Positions 38,601 to 51,212 are shown, counted from the first letter of the stretch. The stretch: DNA of 64,000 nt from Reticulitermes lucifugus (GCA_026260175.1 JAKCWW010001041.1:349-64348), one strand, 5' to 3'. Program-made: numbers and translations. The notes: generated by a model from the sequence alone, not told the origin.

Positions 38601-41600
38601 AAACTTAAATAGCAACAAGCACTTTGGGCAGGTTGCCACTGGACAAAGAGGTGTGAAGAGGAATACTACAGTACTGATGGAGTGTGGAACCTTGAGTTCC
38701 ATCATCACCATCCATCAGGACTTCATTCCATGGCCTCACTATAGTTCCATTACATGGTTTTATTCATTGTAGGATTATCAGGTGATTACGAAGACGTCAA
38801 TAAAAATTATTTAAAAATGTAATGAGCTAAAAGAAGTTCAGGCAGCTTGGTTGCTACAGTGACAACCTACAGGCCAGACCGAGAAATCTCGCTTTGATTG
38901 CCAGCGGGGGCAAAACATTTTTCTTTTCTCCACCACAATGGGGGTAAAGCGGCCGGGGCGTGGCGTTGACCAACCACCCACCCACCCCCATCTAGCGCTC
39001 AAGTTAAATAAAGAGTACAGCTATAACTCTACTCCCCCTGTTGGCTTTCATGGCCTGTTCTACAGTGAACTTTACCTTTACCAACACATCCAACCCGGCT
39101 GCGGAACCCACCCACTCCTATGCAATGCGTACCGGCGCCACTTTTCCCGGTGATAAAGAGGCCGGGATGTAATGCCGACAACTTCCCTCCATAGTGCTGC
39201 AGTTACGAATTTGTAGGGATATACTTCCACTTCCCCACATGCCTTCATGGCATGGTTGCAATGCATTAATGAATCTTCTGCACCGCGTTATAACTGCCGA
39301 TTAACAAGTGTTTTATAACCACCTCACAACGATCCCATAGCAGAACTACACTTCAGATAGTTGTATGAAACATGGTAACTCCATAAAACGTACACATGTA
39401 GTCCCTACAAGAGTACGTCACTGCGTTATTGAAATTTATTCTTGCTTGGGACTCCCAATCTGAAGTACCCTAACCTGTCCCACCGATTCAGCATTTTATA
39501 CTACTTCGAAACCCAACACGCAACAACCTCTGCCTGACAGCAATACCTGTACTTAATGCCGCTCTTTTGATCTACAACGACGTCCATATTTACCACGGAT
39601 CAGAGATATTCACGCACTTCCATCCTGTCTTTCTCTTGTTCTCCTGTCATCCTAACGCTCTACTATGACGTAACTCCACGGACTACCTATCCGGACATTA
39701 TTCTAGCTTTGGACGGGCGATATACCGATAATTGTGGCGAGCCCCGTACAGCAGTGCTTTTCAACGTTTTTCTTTTCTGGCGTACCATTAACACTAAAAA
39801 AAATAGTGCGGACCACTACGTACCAAAACCATTAACAATATGCAGTTGCTGCTTTCCTAATTTATTTGTTTACAGTTAAAATTAATTGTATAACACTTAA
39901 ACATACTACTGCAATATTAAAATAGTCATTAGTAAAACGGGAAATCAAATAAAAATTGTAACCACATGTTTAAGGTAATGAGTTTGTAAGGGTTTATGAC
40001 CCTGTTATTTTCTATCAATAGTGCCCACCATTAGATGTGTAATTGAACAGGCAAGAAGAATAACTATGACTTTCTGCGGTCTTCAGTGACTGGTCTGGTG
40101 CGCTGTTTGACGTTAGACACGTTACAATATTCCGTCGTCGCTCGCGATTAGACACACAAGAAAATTTGTGTCTACATTCGAATAAGAAAATATTATTTTG
40201 GTACACACTTTATAAACGTTTTTCTTTTCATTTAAGTACAAATATACAATTTTAATGCAATTAACGTGTTCCAAATTATGAAGAAATGATAATCCCCAAA
40301 TAACTTTGCATACCACCAGCATGGAACAAAACATTTTTTGTCTTATAAAAGCAGTGTAACAAAGCAACATATTTCATGCCATCGGCAGCAGAACACAGAA
40401 TAGAAAAAAATTTGAACAATTTTCTGCAGTAGCCAACCATGCTATTGGGTTCATAAAAACTATCAGGAACTTACCTGTACCACACAAACAGCTTAATTTA
40501 CCCTGTTCACATAAGAATAAAAATGCAGCATACATTGAATTACTGGCAATTATGAAAAAAGACACATCTCTGTAAATGAATTATAGAAATTTATATATGC
40601 TGCCTGTAAATGTGTCAAATTAAAATCGGGTCAAATTAAGAAATTGAAAGAATAACAGAGCATAAAAAACGAAGAGTAACAGGGCTTTCAAATAGAACCG
40701 TTGTCTGTGACAAAATGAGATAAGAATGCCAGACTGGACAGGGACCTGTCATTGGATACTATGGAAATAATACATCTGAAAATCAGAAGATTCAAGTTTT
40801 AAGATGTCATAAAATGTAATTAAATCAGCTTGGGTCACTTACCCAAGAAGCACATTACTTTTCTGGCTTCACCATGTCTGTCCATCAGCATGTAAGAAAC
40901 TGAGAACAAATTTTTATTAAATATCACATTGGTGAGGCTTAGTAAAATTTGTCAACTTGTTCAAACTTTGGCTGATACTAGACATATTAATAACTAGTAC
41001 TTTCCACAAACATCCACATGTGTTTCTGCATGCATTTGAAGCATAAGTTGCTAAATATTTGTCAGAGCAAAAAAGTTTTACAGAAAGGTGTAACACCCCT
41101 TATTTCACGTCCAGTACAGTTTTCCTGCAACTCCTACAGACTTCACAATAATTATACAAAAGAGAATGACTGCACCAACTATTACTCTGTGAATACATTT
41201 CTTAACTCAATAAATGTCCAAAATACAGCAGCTAATTTAAATTTTTATGCAAGTTTGATGGTCATACTGTAGTATATTTATGTTTGCATCTACGCAGACA
41301 TATGAAATGAAAATCAAGAAATGATTTATTCATTCAGAAAAACCATTCATTGCTACATGTTGCATATTTTCTGCTGCACCTAGAAACAATTATTTGAATT
41401 CCAACATGCCATGACAATAAATCTGAGTGTTCTTAACATTAATAGTACTTCTGATTTTCTCCATATTCCAATTCACTCACTTGGTCAAGACATACTACTG
41501 ATACAGGCAACTACAGTCTTGTTTGAAGTGACTGCAAATATTTTATATGTTGTGTTGTGAATGGCAATATCTAGATATGTAGTGCACATAAAAAAGTCTT

Positions 41601-44600
41601 TCATAAAACTTTGTGACTCAAAACTGGAATACTGATACTGAAAGTTGTGAACAACAGTATCAAAAGAAGTGTACGTTGTAGTGCCAAGTAATTATGCTAT
41701 AGGTCTTAAGATTTAAAATACTAAACATGACAGGAAAAGTTCCTCGTGCTTTTCAACATTTGACAGCAGTCATCTCCTCACATAGATTTTCTTTAGTCAT
41801 AACATAAAGTTGCATGTCAAATTCCCCAACATATACAGGGTGTTCCAGGAGGATGCTCCTTAGGTTAAATTAGATCAATATAACCAAACATACCCATATT
41901 CAAAGTTGAACAGTTACAGAGATAAGGGGGAGGTAAGTTTTAAAGAACGAGAACTGTTATACATTTACTGATTATTAAATACATATTAAAACAAGGAGGA
42001 ATTTGCAGTTCAGTAACATTAACACCCATCCTTAACATCTAATTAATACCTGAGTGATATAAGGACATTACTTCAGCAAGAAAAACTCTCAATAATCTCA
42101 TAAAATTCATCCCTAGGTTTCCAAGTACTTTACATAGCACACTTGCCTCCAGATGGCTTGGCTTCACTTAGCTATCAGCTCAAGGACAGACCTGCATAGT
42201 ATATGGATAACACACCATGTTAAACAGGTACAGTACGTGGAACCGTAAGAAGACCACAATTTTCTCGCGTCATTATCTACATGAATGTTCAACACTGGAT
42301 AAGGTATGTTTGGTTACATAGTTCAATGTAAGAAGCAAGTATGGCAGATTCCTCCTGAAACACGGTGTATACTACTACAGTTCCACACAATGTTTCTGAC
42401 TAATACGTCAGAGAACAAGAATGAACAGAAAGTTCAAAGTCATATTTATTCAGAAACTGCACTTCAAGATGAAAAATCTCTATGCACAACCCTGCAACAT
42501 GCTCCCCCAAATAAGTAAGTTAGTGCTCCCTGCTCTTTGTAGATCACATTTAACAAAGGGTAAAAAACTGAATTTATTCAGATGAAACATTGACAATATT
42601 ATTTACATTAATAATTCCTATTATAATCAAATAATGCATTTAAAGACATCCATCTTCATCCTTTGTGCACTACATGTGGACAGTTGTATCCCTGCAAAAC
42701 AGGAATACTTTTTCAGTAAATAATATCACATATATCTTCATGTGCATCACATGTTTTGCTACCCAATACCACAACCTCCAGTGCATCAGAGTTCTTGACG
42801 CAAAAAACATTTCAGAATAAAGATGCACAAGGTATGTATTTAGATACAGAATGGAATCCCCAGTCAGTATTGCTTCATTTAAATTTCAGTTTGTCTCATC
42901 TCAGTATCCAGTTCTAACACACTATAGATTTGTTTTGAGTGGTACTGAACATGAACCTCAGCCAGGTCACTAACTTTTGTGTCCAAGGTTTTCAGGGACT
43001 TATGAAAATCTTTCCAGGTGAATCCCACCTCATTCAGTGGTACATAATCTTGGCAAATGAAAGTGTCATCACATAAATCTTGGCAAATGAAACAGTGTCA
43101 TCGCATAAACTGAGGAATCAATCAAAAAATCAATCAAGTTGCAGTCAAAGTAAGTCTCTTTCTCAGTTCAGTATCCATATCTACTTTTCCCCTTTCAAAG
43201 CTATCATCACCCTACAATCATTCCTGTTACCACAGCACTGAAATTCTGAAGGACCATACTTCCACTGGAGACCTCATAAAATTAAATAACATATGACACT
43301 CTACAGCTGTTTCACAGAAACATGATCATGTCAGCAGGAGGCTCATTCCTGGAGGCCAAAATATTCACCAACTTTGACTTCTGATTACATTCTTGGGTTC
43401 AGCAACGAACAGCTTGAAAGCATATAGTGTAAATGTAACAGTCATTATGCTCCAAGCCACAGAAGATTTAAGTCTCAAGGAAGTACCCTTCCAACTGAGC
43501 TAAAACAGAAACCACAAGTTTCTGTAAAATGAGCATGTTATTTATGGAATATATAATCCAATGTATTTTAACCTGAACACATAAGAGTGAAATCACACAA
43601 ACTCTTCATCACTAAAAGCATTACATGATGTGAAATTAAGTTTCACTAAGAGATAATTTATTAAAATAACAATAATATTTTGTTTCTTTGTACAACACAA
43701 CCTGCCAGTTCTATGATGTATTATGAATGAATTAATGGATGAATAATTTAATCAATATTTAGTGTTATTATATAGAGTCCCTCCTCCTGTGGTGCCCCTT
43801 ATAAAAGAAATGGCACCACATGAAGTTAATCCTTTAAAGTTCAGTGGTTACTCTATATACCACCACTTCATCTGATTCATCCTCAATTGTGTTCATTCCT
43901 TTCCAAGTGTCCAAAATTTCATGCTTCTTCAACTAATCCACCTGGGGGCCTGGGTTAGTTTTCATCCCCCCCCCCTTTCCAGCCTTCAATAGTACCACAA
44001 CCACAAGTCTTACAAGTCATACTTTAACTGAAGTCATCTGATCCACCCTCAACCCTAGTGTTCCTCCCTCCACACATTACCATAAACTGGCCAATTCTCA
44101 CCCATCACACACCTGTATTCACTTCAGTCACAGCACTGCAGAAACACTACTAGTTATTACTGCAGCTCCATCACAACCCATTACATATTATGGAATAGCA
44201 TCTTTCGCAGTTTCTCTCCTTCTACCATATACTGTCGAAATGGTTCCCAACATGAGATGCATCTGTATGCATTCAAATTATGCTATCTATTTTCATGACA
44301 TCTGGGACATGAATTTCTCCACGGGCAATTCTACAGGAAATGTTTCATTACCTGCTGACTGTCAATTCACTACGTAGGAATCGTAATTTCTACCACCAGT
44401 ACTTGGATCAATGTAAAGCAAGATCAGACTACTTCACTGTAAGTTTACACAAAGTAGTACAAAATTAAACTCACCCACTGCATTCCTCATCTTCAGTTTT
44501 CACTTCATGGTCTTCAGCTATTTCATCTTTCACATCTGTTTTAGTATCCACAAAACTCAGAGCATCATCCTGTGACAGAGGAATATTTTGACCTTCCGAT

Positions 44601-46171
44601 CTTCCCATAGTCAGTTACAGCTTTAATAGATATTAACCAGTTGCACATTCAAATGTAATAAAAATAAAACTGCCCTGGCCATTATCATATTAAAACACAG
44701 AACACATAACATTTAAAACCAACCAGGCGTGATTTCAGGCTTCCGCCATGATGTAGATGATATCTGTGCTCTTCTAGGATATTACGCAACGCAGAGTGGT
44801 AATTCTGTACCGACGTTTCGGGACAACCTGTCGGTCCCATCTTCAAGGGGCAAGAAGTCTTGGACTTCTTTTGACCCTTGAAGATCGGACCGATAGGTTG
44901 TCCCAAAACATCGGTACAGAATTACCACTCTACACTGTGTAATATCCCAGAAGAGCACAGATATCAGAGTGCAATCTGTATCACACTTTCCATGTATATT
45001 CTTTGCACTTTGCCATCTTAACACTCCTCAGTCCAAATAGCTCCTTTCTTCACTAACCTACAGGCACCCTGTGCAAGCTTTTACTGCAGCATAATCAAAC
45101 TAACTCAATACACTCAACAAAACAAAACTACCTACTTCCCACCAGATGATTTGTTGAAGTGTATGTGTACATTTCTTAAACCTCAAAATTTTGATACTAT
45201 TGCAAATATTGCTTACTGCATTCACTGTGCTTCCTGCAGTTACTCAGTTTCAGAGACAGCAACAGTGTTGCTCCAATCTTACAAGTTTGTTGCTATCACT
45301 GATTACAGGAAAGTAAAGCATACCAGGTTACAGTGCTGTCCACCAGACTAACATACCTATCAAACCCCATAAAAATTTAGCAAGTGGCTATTGTCTTAAA
45401 ATCTGTGGACAAACAGACATTACCTTCCCTATGTGAGTTATTATCATGCACAATATGCATGGGAAACATAAAAATGAAACATTAGCTTCAAACAGCTGGC
45501 TATAAGGCTTATATGACACCAAGTTCCTATGATACAAATCAACAGAACCCTGTATTACTCCATGAAGTTTACTCAGGTCGCTTGTTCTGCTCCCAGAACT
45601 GGTTGATCTGAGTAAGACATTCTGTGGTGTTCCTCTTTTCCTCACGGTAAAATGCAAATCCATCCCTATGCAGCCCTTATGACAATCATTTCAACATCTC
45701 CATACATCTCACAGCACAACTTCAACAACAGGCAAACTATGAGAGGAAATGCTGGGAGAACTACTACTGCTGTGCAATTTTATACACCACTACAAAATGT
45801 TGTGATTGCTAGAACTCCAACTTTCATACCCATCCTTAATCATTTCTGCATCATGTATCATAGTGCCCTCATCTTCAAGGATGGGGCAGTCCAAGAAGAA
45901 ATTTACTTTTCAACTCACAAGTCAGTTTTACAGTCAATGTCATGGTCAGGTGTTCATAAACGCATTCTAACATAAAATATTTTCGAACCCAGTGTTGAAC
46001 CTGACTCAATCAGTGACATACAGCAACTCTCCAACTTACCTCAACTTCACATTTAACAGCAACTAGACTAAATGAACCTGGAGGCTCTAGTTCTTTGGTC
46101 ATGTCACTGAGCTGGGGTGTTGATGGTAAGTCAGTGTTTCCAAGCCTCATAGTGATTACATCCATACTGTG
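35079..46171 (-). CDS. C2H2 zinc-finger protein, three exons (273 aa)
   Basis: Coding exons 46040-46165 (within exon 46040-46171), 44475-44569 and 35079-35679 join in phases 0 and 2 to give 42+31+200 residues, counting the split Gly. The N-terminus MDVITMRLGNTDLPSTPQ and an acidic second exon (VKDEIAEDHEVKTEDEE) have the look of insect multi-exon zinc-finger genes. Three consecutive C2H2 fingers follow: FQCQVCGKRF...H, FTCEVCKKRF...H and YACDLCGKEF...H, with the linker HKGERPF between fingers 1 and 2. It probably binds DNA in the nucleus; the target is unknown. The exon with the start codon opens with an acceptor (ttttacag), so a 5' non-coding exon must lie further right. Confidence 0.82.
36178..36402 (-). 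repeat. SINE, family D
   Basis: ccatgacatgaaggcaca, ctccactcattctgaacctc, tctacccctggtatgcactg and agaaaaatctcttgtcctta match the 13950 copy in order. The tRNA-like head is decayed. Confidence 0.7.
38846..39265. repeat. SINE D-related copies, head to tail and inverted
   Basis: A plus-oriented copy (tgattgccagcgggggcaaa, gggggtaaagcggccgggg, gctttcatggcctgttctac) is followed from about 39085 by a second piece in the opposite sense (aaagaggccgggatgtaatg, catgccttcatggcatgg). Confidence 0.55.
39750..39830. mobile_element. hAT-like terminal fragment
   Basis: cagtgcttttcaacgttttt, then ctggcgtaccattaacac and tagtgcggaccactacgtac. This is the common CAGTGNTTTTCAAC hAT-MITE end. The other end was not found. 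Confidence 0.45.
41835..42368. mobile_element. CAGGGTGT-ended DNA element, copy 1
   Basis: Begins acagggtgttccaggagga and ends cagattcctcctgaaacacggtgt, so the ends are inverted. The flanks read tata at both sides of cagggtg/cacggtg, which would fit a TA-type duplication (Tc1/mariner group), but this is tentative. The interior matches 51213-51913 in reverse (ttttaaag..., catattaaaaca, atggcttggctt). Non-coding. Confidence 0.7.
44475..44569 (-). CDS. Zinc-finger gene exon 2 (acidic linker)
   Basis: 95 nt: DDALSFVDTKTDVKDEIAED, then EVKTEDEECS. Acceptor attcctctgtcacag, donor gtgagt in phase 2. An upstream ATG in the same frame exists, but a stop precedes it and the acceptor fits better. Confidence 0.72.
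44570..46039. other. Zinc-finger gene intron 1
   Basis: Contains the 207-bp foldback at 44759-44965. Nothing else recognised. Confidence 0.5.
44759..44965. repeat. Foldback element, 91-bp arms
   Basis: The arms 44759-44849 and 44875-44965 are inverted copies with about nine differences by eye, around a 25-bp spacer. Each arm holds cccttgaagatgggacc-like sequence, then ggttgtcccgaaacgtcggt. A GGAC...GTCC stem sits between a CTGANGA-like box and GAAAC. The left flank gatttcaggcttccgcc also precedes the 58245 element. Confidence 0.8.
46040..46171 (-). CDS. Zinc-finger gene exon with the start codon
   Basis: Six untranslated bases, then ATG at 46165-46163 and 42 codons ending KCEVE before a gtaagt donor. 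Acceptor gatttttacag. Confidence 0.78.
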
Positions 46172-46539
46172 CTGTAAAAATCATAAGCATTAAGCTGTGT
46201 CTGTGGTGTATGAGTAAATACATAATTGATGCCTCATAATATTTGCTTACATTTACTTTGTTCAATAGGATTGCATCCTAACTGCCAGTAAACATGACTT
46301 ACTCTATACAATGTCCATCATCTTGGGTTTTACTAAACACAGCATTTTGGAAGCTGGAATTTTGTTTGTCATCAAGTATGAAGGTTTCTACTCAGTTGGG
46401 TCACTAGACAATGAAAACGTTACCAAACTGCACAACTAATCAGACATTCATTATGAAATAATAAAAAGAAAGCTTTATGTGGAGACCATCTCTGACCAGC
46501 CATGATGGTATCAGTGGCCAAACCATTTGTTAGATTTTA

Positions 46540-46930
46540 ATTAAATTTGGTATACGAGTTCATTACAAGAAGTTGTTGGGCAAGCACGGGTTTCACAAAA
46601 ATTGGCACAGTGACGACCATACTTTACTTAAAGGCGAACTGAATTTCTACCTGTAATTTCCAAACTTCTTGACCAATTTAAGTGAAATGTGGCACAGATC
46701 TCCACATAATGTGGTTGAGCTGTTGTGCGTTTCATGAAAACAGGTGTAGTGCACAGCATACTTTACTTATGGGTGTAAATAAATTTATGGCTGTACTTTC
46801 CATATTCATTGTCTGATTTGGGTGAAATTCAGTATGAGATCTGCAAATAATGCTGCTAAAGACTTGTGAGGTTTGTAAGAATTGGCATAGGGAAAGCCAT
46901 ACTTTTCTTATGGTCAAAATTAAATTATAT
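46540..46930. repeat. Tandem array, unit about 140 bp
   Basis: Three diverged units with cores gaccatactttacttaaagg (46617), cagcatactttacttatggg (46755) and gccatacttttcttatgg (about 46900), each with an aaatttggta / gaaatgtggc / gaaattcagt element at a fixed offset. Confidence 0.65.
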
Positions 46931-47619
46931 TTATGCATGTACAATGAAAATGTATGATATTTTGAAAATAAACATTACCCTTGTAAAATATGTGTACTAT
47001 ATCATGGAGTACACCATCTTGTTAGCATCAAATAATATCAATGGTAGCAGGGTACCCAAGGGAGGTGCTGCTGGGCTGCAGCACCCATAAATCGAAATTT
47101 AAAAAACACATATTTTGTAGACATGATACAAAATGTTTTACATGATTTAGCCTGCAGCAGAAATTGGCCACTGGAATTGGCTCAAGACTAGAACACAAGA
47201 ATTTTGAAAAATAAAATAAAACACTTATGTCTTAAATGAAATTTAAAAAAAAACAGGAAGATTAAACCTTGTGATTTAAATTAGGTGAATGCATCATGGA
47301 ACATGCAGTTATATTTGTATCTACATAAATGCAGGTAGCAATAATGTTATTTTACAGTTATACTTATGACATGATTTTTATAACATAATTTTTAAAACCA
47401 AACATAAATTATAAATAGCCCCAGGGTGTGCCCCCCCCCAATGAAAAAATCTGAGTATGCCCCTGATCAATGGGATATTAGAATAGAGAAACTGTTTACA
47501 ACAAATATGATTATTATTTTGGACAATGTCCATTGGCTTGGGTTCTCCCAAACACAATGTTCCAGAAACTGGATCTATTTCCATCATCAGTTACAAAGGT
47601 TCCTAAACAATTACCACAC

Positions 47620-47690
47620 AGCGCTACGTAATACCCCAAAAGACCGCAGATTTCATCAACATCGCGGCGGAAGCCTGAAATTAAGGTAAG
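47620..47690. repeat. Single arm of the foldback family
   Basis: gctacgtaataccccaaaag, then accgcagatttcatcaacat and cgcggcggaagcctgaaatt match the outer arm and flank of the 58245 element in reverse. Confidence 0.6.
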
Positions 47691-47994
47691 GTTCCTACTC
47701 AGTTGGGCCCCTATAAATAGCTAGTAACAATTACTTGATAATTAAATTAGTTTTAAAAATAGTATACACAGTGTTAATGTCAAATACCATATAAGCAACA
47801 GATATAACAACCCAAGATAAACAATGCCCCACACACACACACACTCACTCAAAAGCAATCAAACAATTAAATATGCTAAATAAAACCAAGAATTAATGTA
47901 AGTACAATTGAACAGTGATATTAAACTTGATAAAAGACTAAATATTGTTACTAGTACTGGATGACTTGCATCTTCTTCATTAGTTGAGAGACAG

Positions 47995-48564
47995 CTATGA
48001 ATATGATAGCACAGAAGAAAGTGATGAATGTTCTGGAGTGTACACAACCTGAGGTTGTGGTGATGGTGGGCCAGAAGTGACATCTGAAGTAGATGACCCA
48101 TGCCGACTAGTCTTCCCAGAACCTGATTCCCATTGTATTGGTTGTTGGTTATATTGGATTCCATTTAAATATTTCCCCATGTCTGCCTCAAAGAGAATGT
48201 TATTGATGTGGTGTTGAACAATTGCACAGGTACGTCTGTCATAGCCCCTTAGCTTATGAGCAACATGTTCACCATAAACAATGCAGTCATCTCTCTTTTC
48301 ATTTCTTTCAGAGACTTCTTTTAGAATTTTGTATGCTTCTGCAACTCTAGGATCTTCTATAATTCGCTTTTTATTTGGTGGAAACTTTTTCTTGGGTGAC
48401 AAGAATTGTTTACGTTTAGATTGTTTCTCCCGGGCCAACGGTTCCTTTGCCTTGTGTCCTTTGACATGGCCACCATGATTTAGTTCAGAGTTGTTAGTTG
48501 AAAGTGTCTCATTTTCCATCTCTCTGACAGCTCCAGGTTCTTCAAAATCATCTTGCTCAATGGC
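47995..48564 (-). CDS. MADF gene exon 2
   Basis: 570 nt from AIEQDDFEEPGAVREMENE to SVLSYS and a TAG stop. Acceptor gattttttttcag-type sequence. Carries the basic cluster and the C-terminal conserved helix. Confidence 0.87.
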   Translation of the reverse strand, partial: AIEQDDFEEPGAVREMENETLSTNNSELNHGGHVKGHKAKEPLAREKQSKRKQFLSPKKKFPPNKKRIIEDPRVAEAYKILKEVSERNEKRDDCIVYGEHVAHKLRGYDRRTCAIVQHHINNILFEADMGKYLNGIQYNQQPIQWESGSGKTSRHGSSTSDVTSGPPSPQPQVVYTPEHSSLSSVLSYS

Positions 48565-50211
48565 CTGAAAAAAAATCATGTTTGAAATACACAACACATA
48601 TACACACTCTGAATTTAACACCAACACAATTAAATGTATGAAGCTGTCCAAGTTATACGTATACTTTTTTTCATTTCTTAGAATGATAATTGCATTCTTA
48701 TGGTTTTCAGATGCCCTGTACATAAGTGGATAAATATTGCCAAATGTTATGAAAAATAATAAAACTTTGCTCACTGTGTCGGCTGACTACACACAATACA
48801 TAGGGTACTAGAATTGCCATTTGACACTTCAAGCCAGTATTTTAATGTCATCTGTAACCCTGATTTCAGGCTTCTGCCCCCAGAATACCACAGATTTAAT
48901 CTGTAACCCTGTGTCAGTGCTACTGACATAAACACTTTAGCATCAATTGCACATATCTCTGGAAAGAAAATCATATCTTGAAAACTAGCCACCAGTTACT
49001 TACACAAAACTTCCAGGAACAATAACAAGTTCATCAATATTTCCAGATGTACCTCAACGCACATATTTACGGCTCTTACTTCTTCCTGAGGAGCTGTTTT
49101 CTAGAGTTTCAGCTTTGTATGGAATTCCTTGAAGTAGATGTCAAAGCACAGTCCTACTTTGCAGAGTGGGCACTAGTAGGTCACGTCAGTCAGTTAGTCA
49201 GTCCTCTTGTTATTTCACATCTTACAAGCTGCATACATTCTCTGGGACTTGGCTTTCTTCTCTGTCAGTGGAATTGTCTGAACAAAATACCTTTTCAGTA
49301 GGCATCCTGGTGATGGTTTATAGAGGGTCTTTTTACTCTGGAATTTTTTAGGATATAATGCTTTTTGTTTAGGAGCAGGCACTTTATCAAATCCAATCTG
49401 AAGGCCAAGTGGTTTTATATGCAGCTGTCTCCCACCCTTCTCTCTCCAGCAGTTATGGTTGTAGTTTCTGATCATTCTGATCCCCAACTCCACCACTCAC
49501 ATCCCAGATGACAATTCACAAAATTCAAAAGTTCTTATGCTGAATTGGGCAGACTTCAGTGGTATGTATTGCATCCCCTTCACACACACAGCAACTGATC
49601 AATACAATGTTCTTTACCCATAAATATGCAGCATGAAGCCACTGTTCAGTATCTGGATGACAGTGTGTGTCCTGAACACTCTACTGTGACCAGAGACCAG
49701 TGACAATCCATTCAACATTAACAAAATCAGACAAGAACTTGATCAGTACTTCACAACTGGTGAACCTGTGCCACGATCCATACAAATGAAAGTCATATCA
49801 CTGAAAAATGATCAATTTGTCAGTTTAAGGACACTTAAAGAAGTATATTCTCAACTTTAACACATACACAATATGACTTACCTCATCAGTGCACTGTGAC
49901 TGCCTAAGTTTTTTCTTGTCCATCAGAAACAGTAGGCTTTTAAAAGCAAACCATTTTGACTGAGACACTTCATCTGCACCAATTCCAGATGTGCACATAA
50001 CTTTTCGGCGTTCCCTCCTGAATGACGCAAGAAGTGAATTAATTTTCTTCTTCACCTCGCATCTGTCTGTATTGAATATGGTAGCTAATTCCTCCCACAC
50101 ATCATTTCTTTTGGTTTTTATTTTGAAAAGCTTGTGTCCCACATCCCACAGAACAGGACGCTCCCTATATGCGTCTATAAGCTGAAGAACTAAATCTTCA
50201 GACCACTCCAT
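47995..50211 (-). CDS. MADF-domain protein, two exons (299 aa)
   Basis: Exons 49882-50211 (110 codons) and 47995-48564 (189 codons plus stop) join in phase 0. The MADF domain fills residues 1-105: MEWSEDLVLQLIDAYRERPV, then LWDVGHKLFK, a WEELA helix and FRRERRKV, ending in WFAFKSLLFLMDKK. MADF is a Myb/SANT-like DNA-binding fold found in many insect regulators. Exon 2 has an acidic stretch, a strong basic cluster (KRKQFLSPKKKFPPNKKR, likely nuclear signal) and a C-terminal VYGEHVAHKLRGYDRR...INNILFEADMG helix typical of such proteins, followed by a Ser/Pro/Gln tail. The gene may be a transposon-derived paralogue, since MADF genes expand in insects, but both exons are intact. The first ATG is at 50211. 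Confidence 0.85.
48565..49881. other. MADF gene intron
   Basis: 1.3 kb. A short foldback-family scrap near 48841-48900 (gatttcaggcttctgcc). Nothing else recognised. Confidence 0.5.
49882..50211 (-). CDS. MADF gene exon 1
   Basis: 330 nt with the complete MADF domain; ends CTDE before a gtaagt donor. The start ATG is the first in frame and sits directly before the conserved W-x-x-D-x-V-L-x-L-I motif. Confidence 0.88.
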
Positions 50212-50344
50212 TTCTTGAAAAAAGAAAAAGACATAGTTGATTAACTAAACTGTTAACACCTCCACAAACTTAAACACTTCTACATGTAGCAAGCAAGTTA
50301 CTGGGTCATTCATTCCATGTCAAACCAACAGAGCAACTGACATA

Positions 50345-50450
50345 TCCCCATGGCACTGGGAGGACAGGTTTTTCTCCAACTACTTCAGTTTTTGCTGTCA
50401 CTAGGATTCCACCAATGCTCCATACTCAGTCATTTTCTCATCTATCCAAC
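50345..50450 (+). repeat. tRNA-derived SINE, family B, body only
   Basis: catggcactgggaggacagg, ctccaactacttcagttttt and ggattccaccaatgctccat align with the 27402 copy; the tRNA-like head is missing. Confidence 0.65.
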
Positions 50451-51212
50451 ACTACATAAACTTAGCAACTGTTTACAATTCATCATTCCCTAAGGGTTCC
50501 ACAAACTATTATGTCTTCAATGGAAGCAATACTCATAAGAAAATATGCAAATATAATCATAGTACATGCCCTGTGACTGCAGTGCTCTCATTCTGTATCA
50601 TATACAATTCCTGCCATACTTGATAATGGTCACAGAAGCCCAAGTCACTGTTGACAAGGTGCGTCTGTGTAATAGCTGAGGTTATGGTTTTGGTCTGTGC
50701 GAGTATAGACCCAGCTGAGGACTTATGGTTAGGATTTGGATACGGTTGTGTAAGCGCCTTTAATCTGACCATGTTACGTATAAAACATAAACTCTATTGA
50801 GTACTACAGAATATACAGTGTTGATCACTTTACACCACTACCTGGTTAAAATTTGGATTTGTGTGTGTACAGATGAAGGTACAGGCCTCACATTAGGTTT
50901 TGGGTTTGTATATGTTAACTACTCAGTCTCACTGTCTCACACAAACTGTATTAAGTACTGTACATAATGTCACCAAGTTCATGTGTGCTCCTGTTGGTTA
51001 GGCATTGTGTTTGTGTGTGTAAGTTGGCAGCTGTGTATGTTGGCAACCAACACATCACTTACTGTGACAATCTATGTGCAATGCATACTTCAAAGTTGGT
51101 TTCTTTACTCAATAATCTAATCCATGGCACAGTTTCAGGTACATATTGTGACTGTATTGGCATGGTCATTTTTAAATACTGCTTCTTCTACACACACACA
51201 AAGTAGGCCTAT

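Larger units (their letters stand above)
35680..44474. other. Zinc-finger gene intron 2
   Basis: 8.8 kb, AC-rich on the plus strand. Holds SINE D pieces (36178-36402, 38846-39265), a hAT-like end at 39750-39830 and the CAGGGTG-ended element at 41835-42368. No alternative finger exon was recognised. Confidence 0.5.
46172..47994. other. Spacer between the zinc-finger and MADF genes
   Basis: Contains a tandem array (46540-46930) and a single foldback arm (47620-47690). No exon recognised; a 5' non-coding exon of the zinc-finger gene could be here or further right. Confidence 0.45.

Noticed and set aside
44475-44608. ATG at 44608 as an independent start codon for zinc-finger exon 2
   Set aside because: The acceptor tctgtcacag at 44570 fits the phase of the upstream exon, and the MDVIT start at 46165 is the better N-terminus.
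49215-49496. 93-codon minus-strand open frame in the MADF intron
   Set aside because: Lys/Gln-rich, without motif, no matching splice sites and not conserved in appearance.
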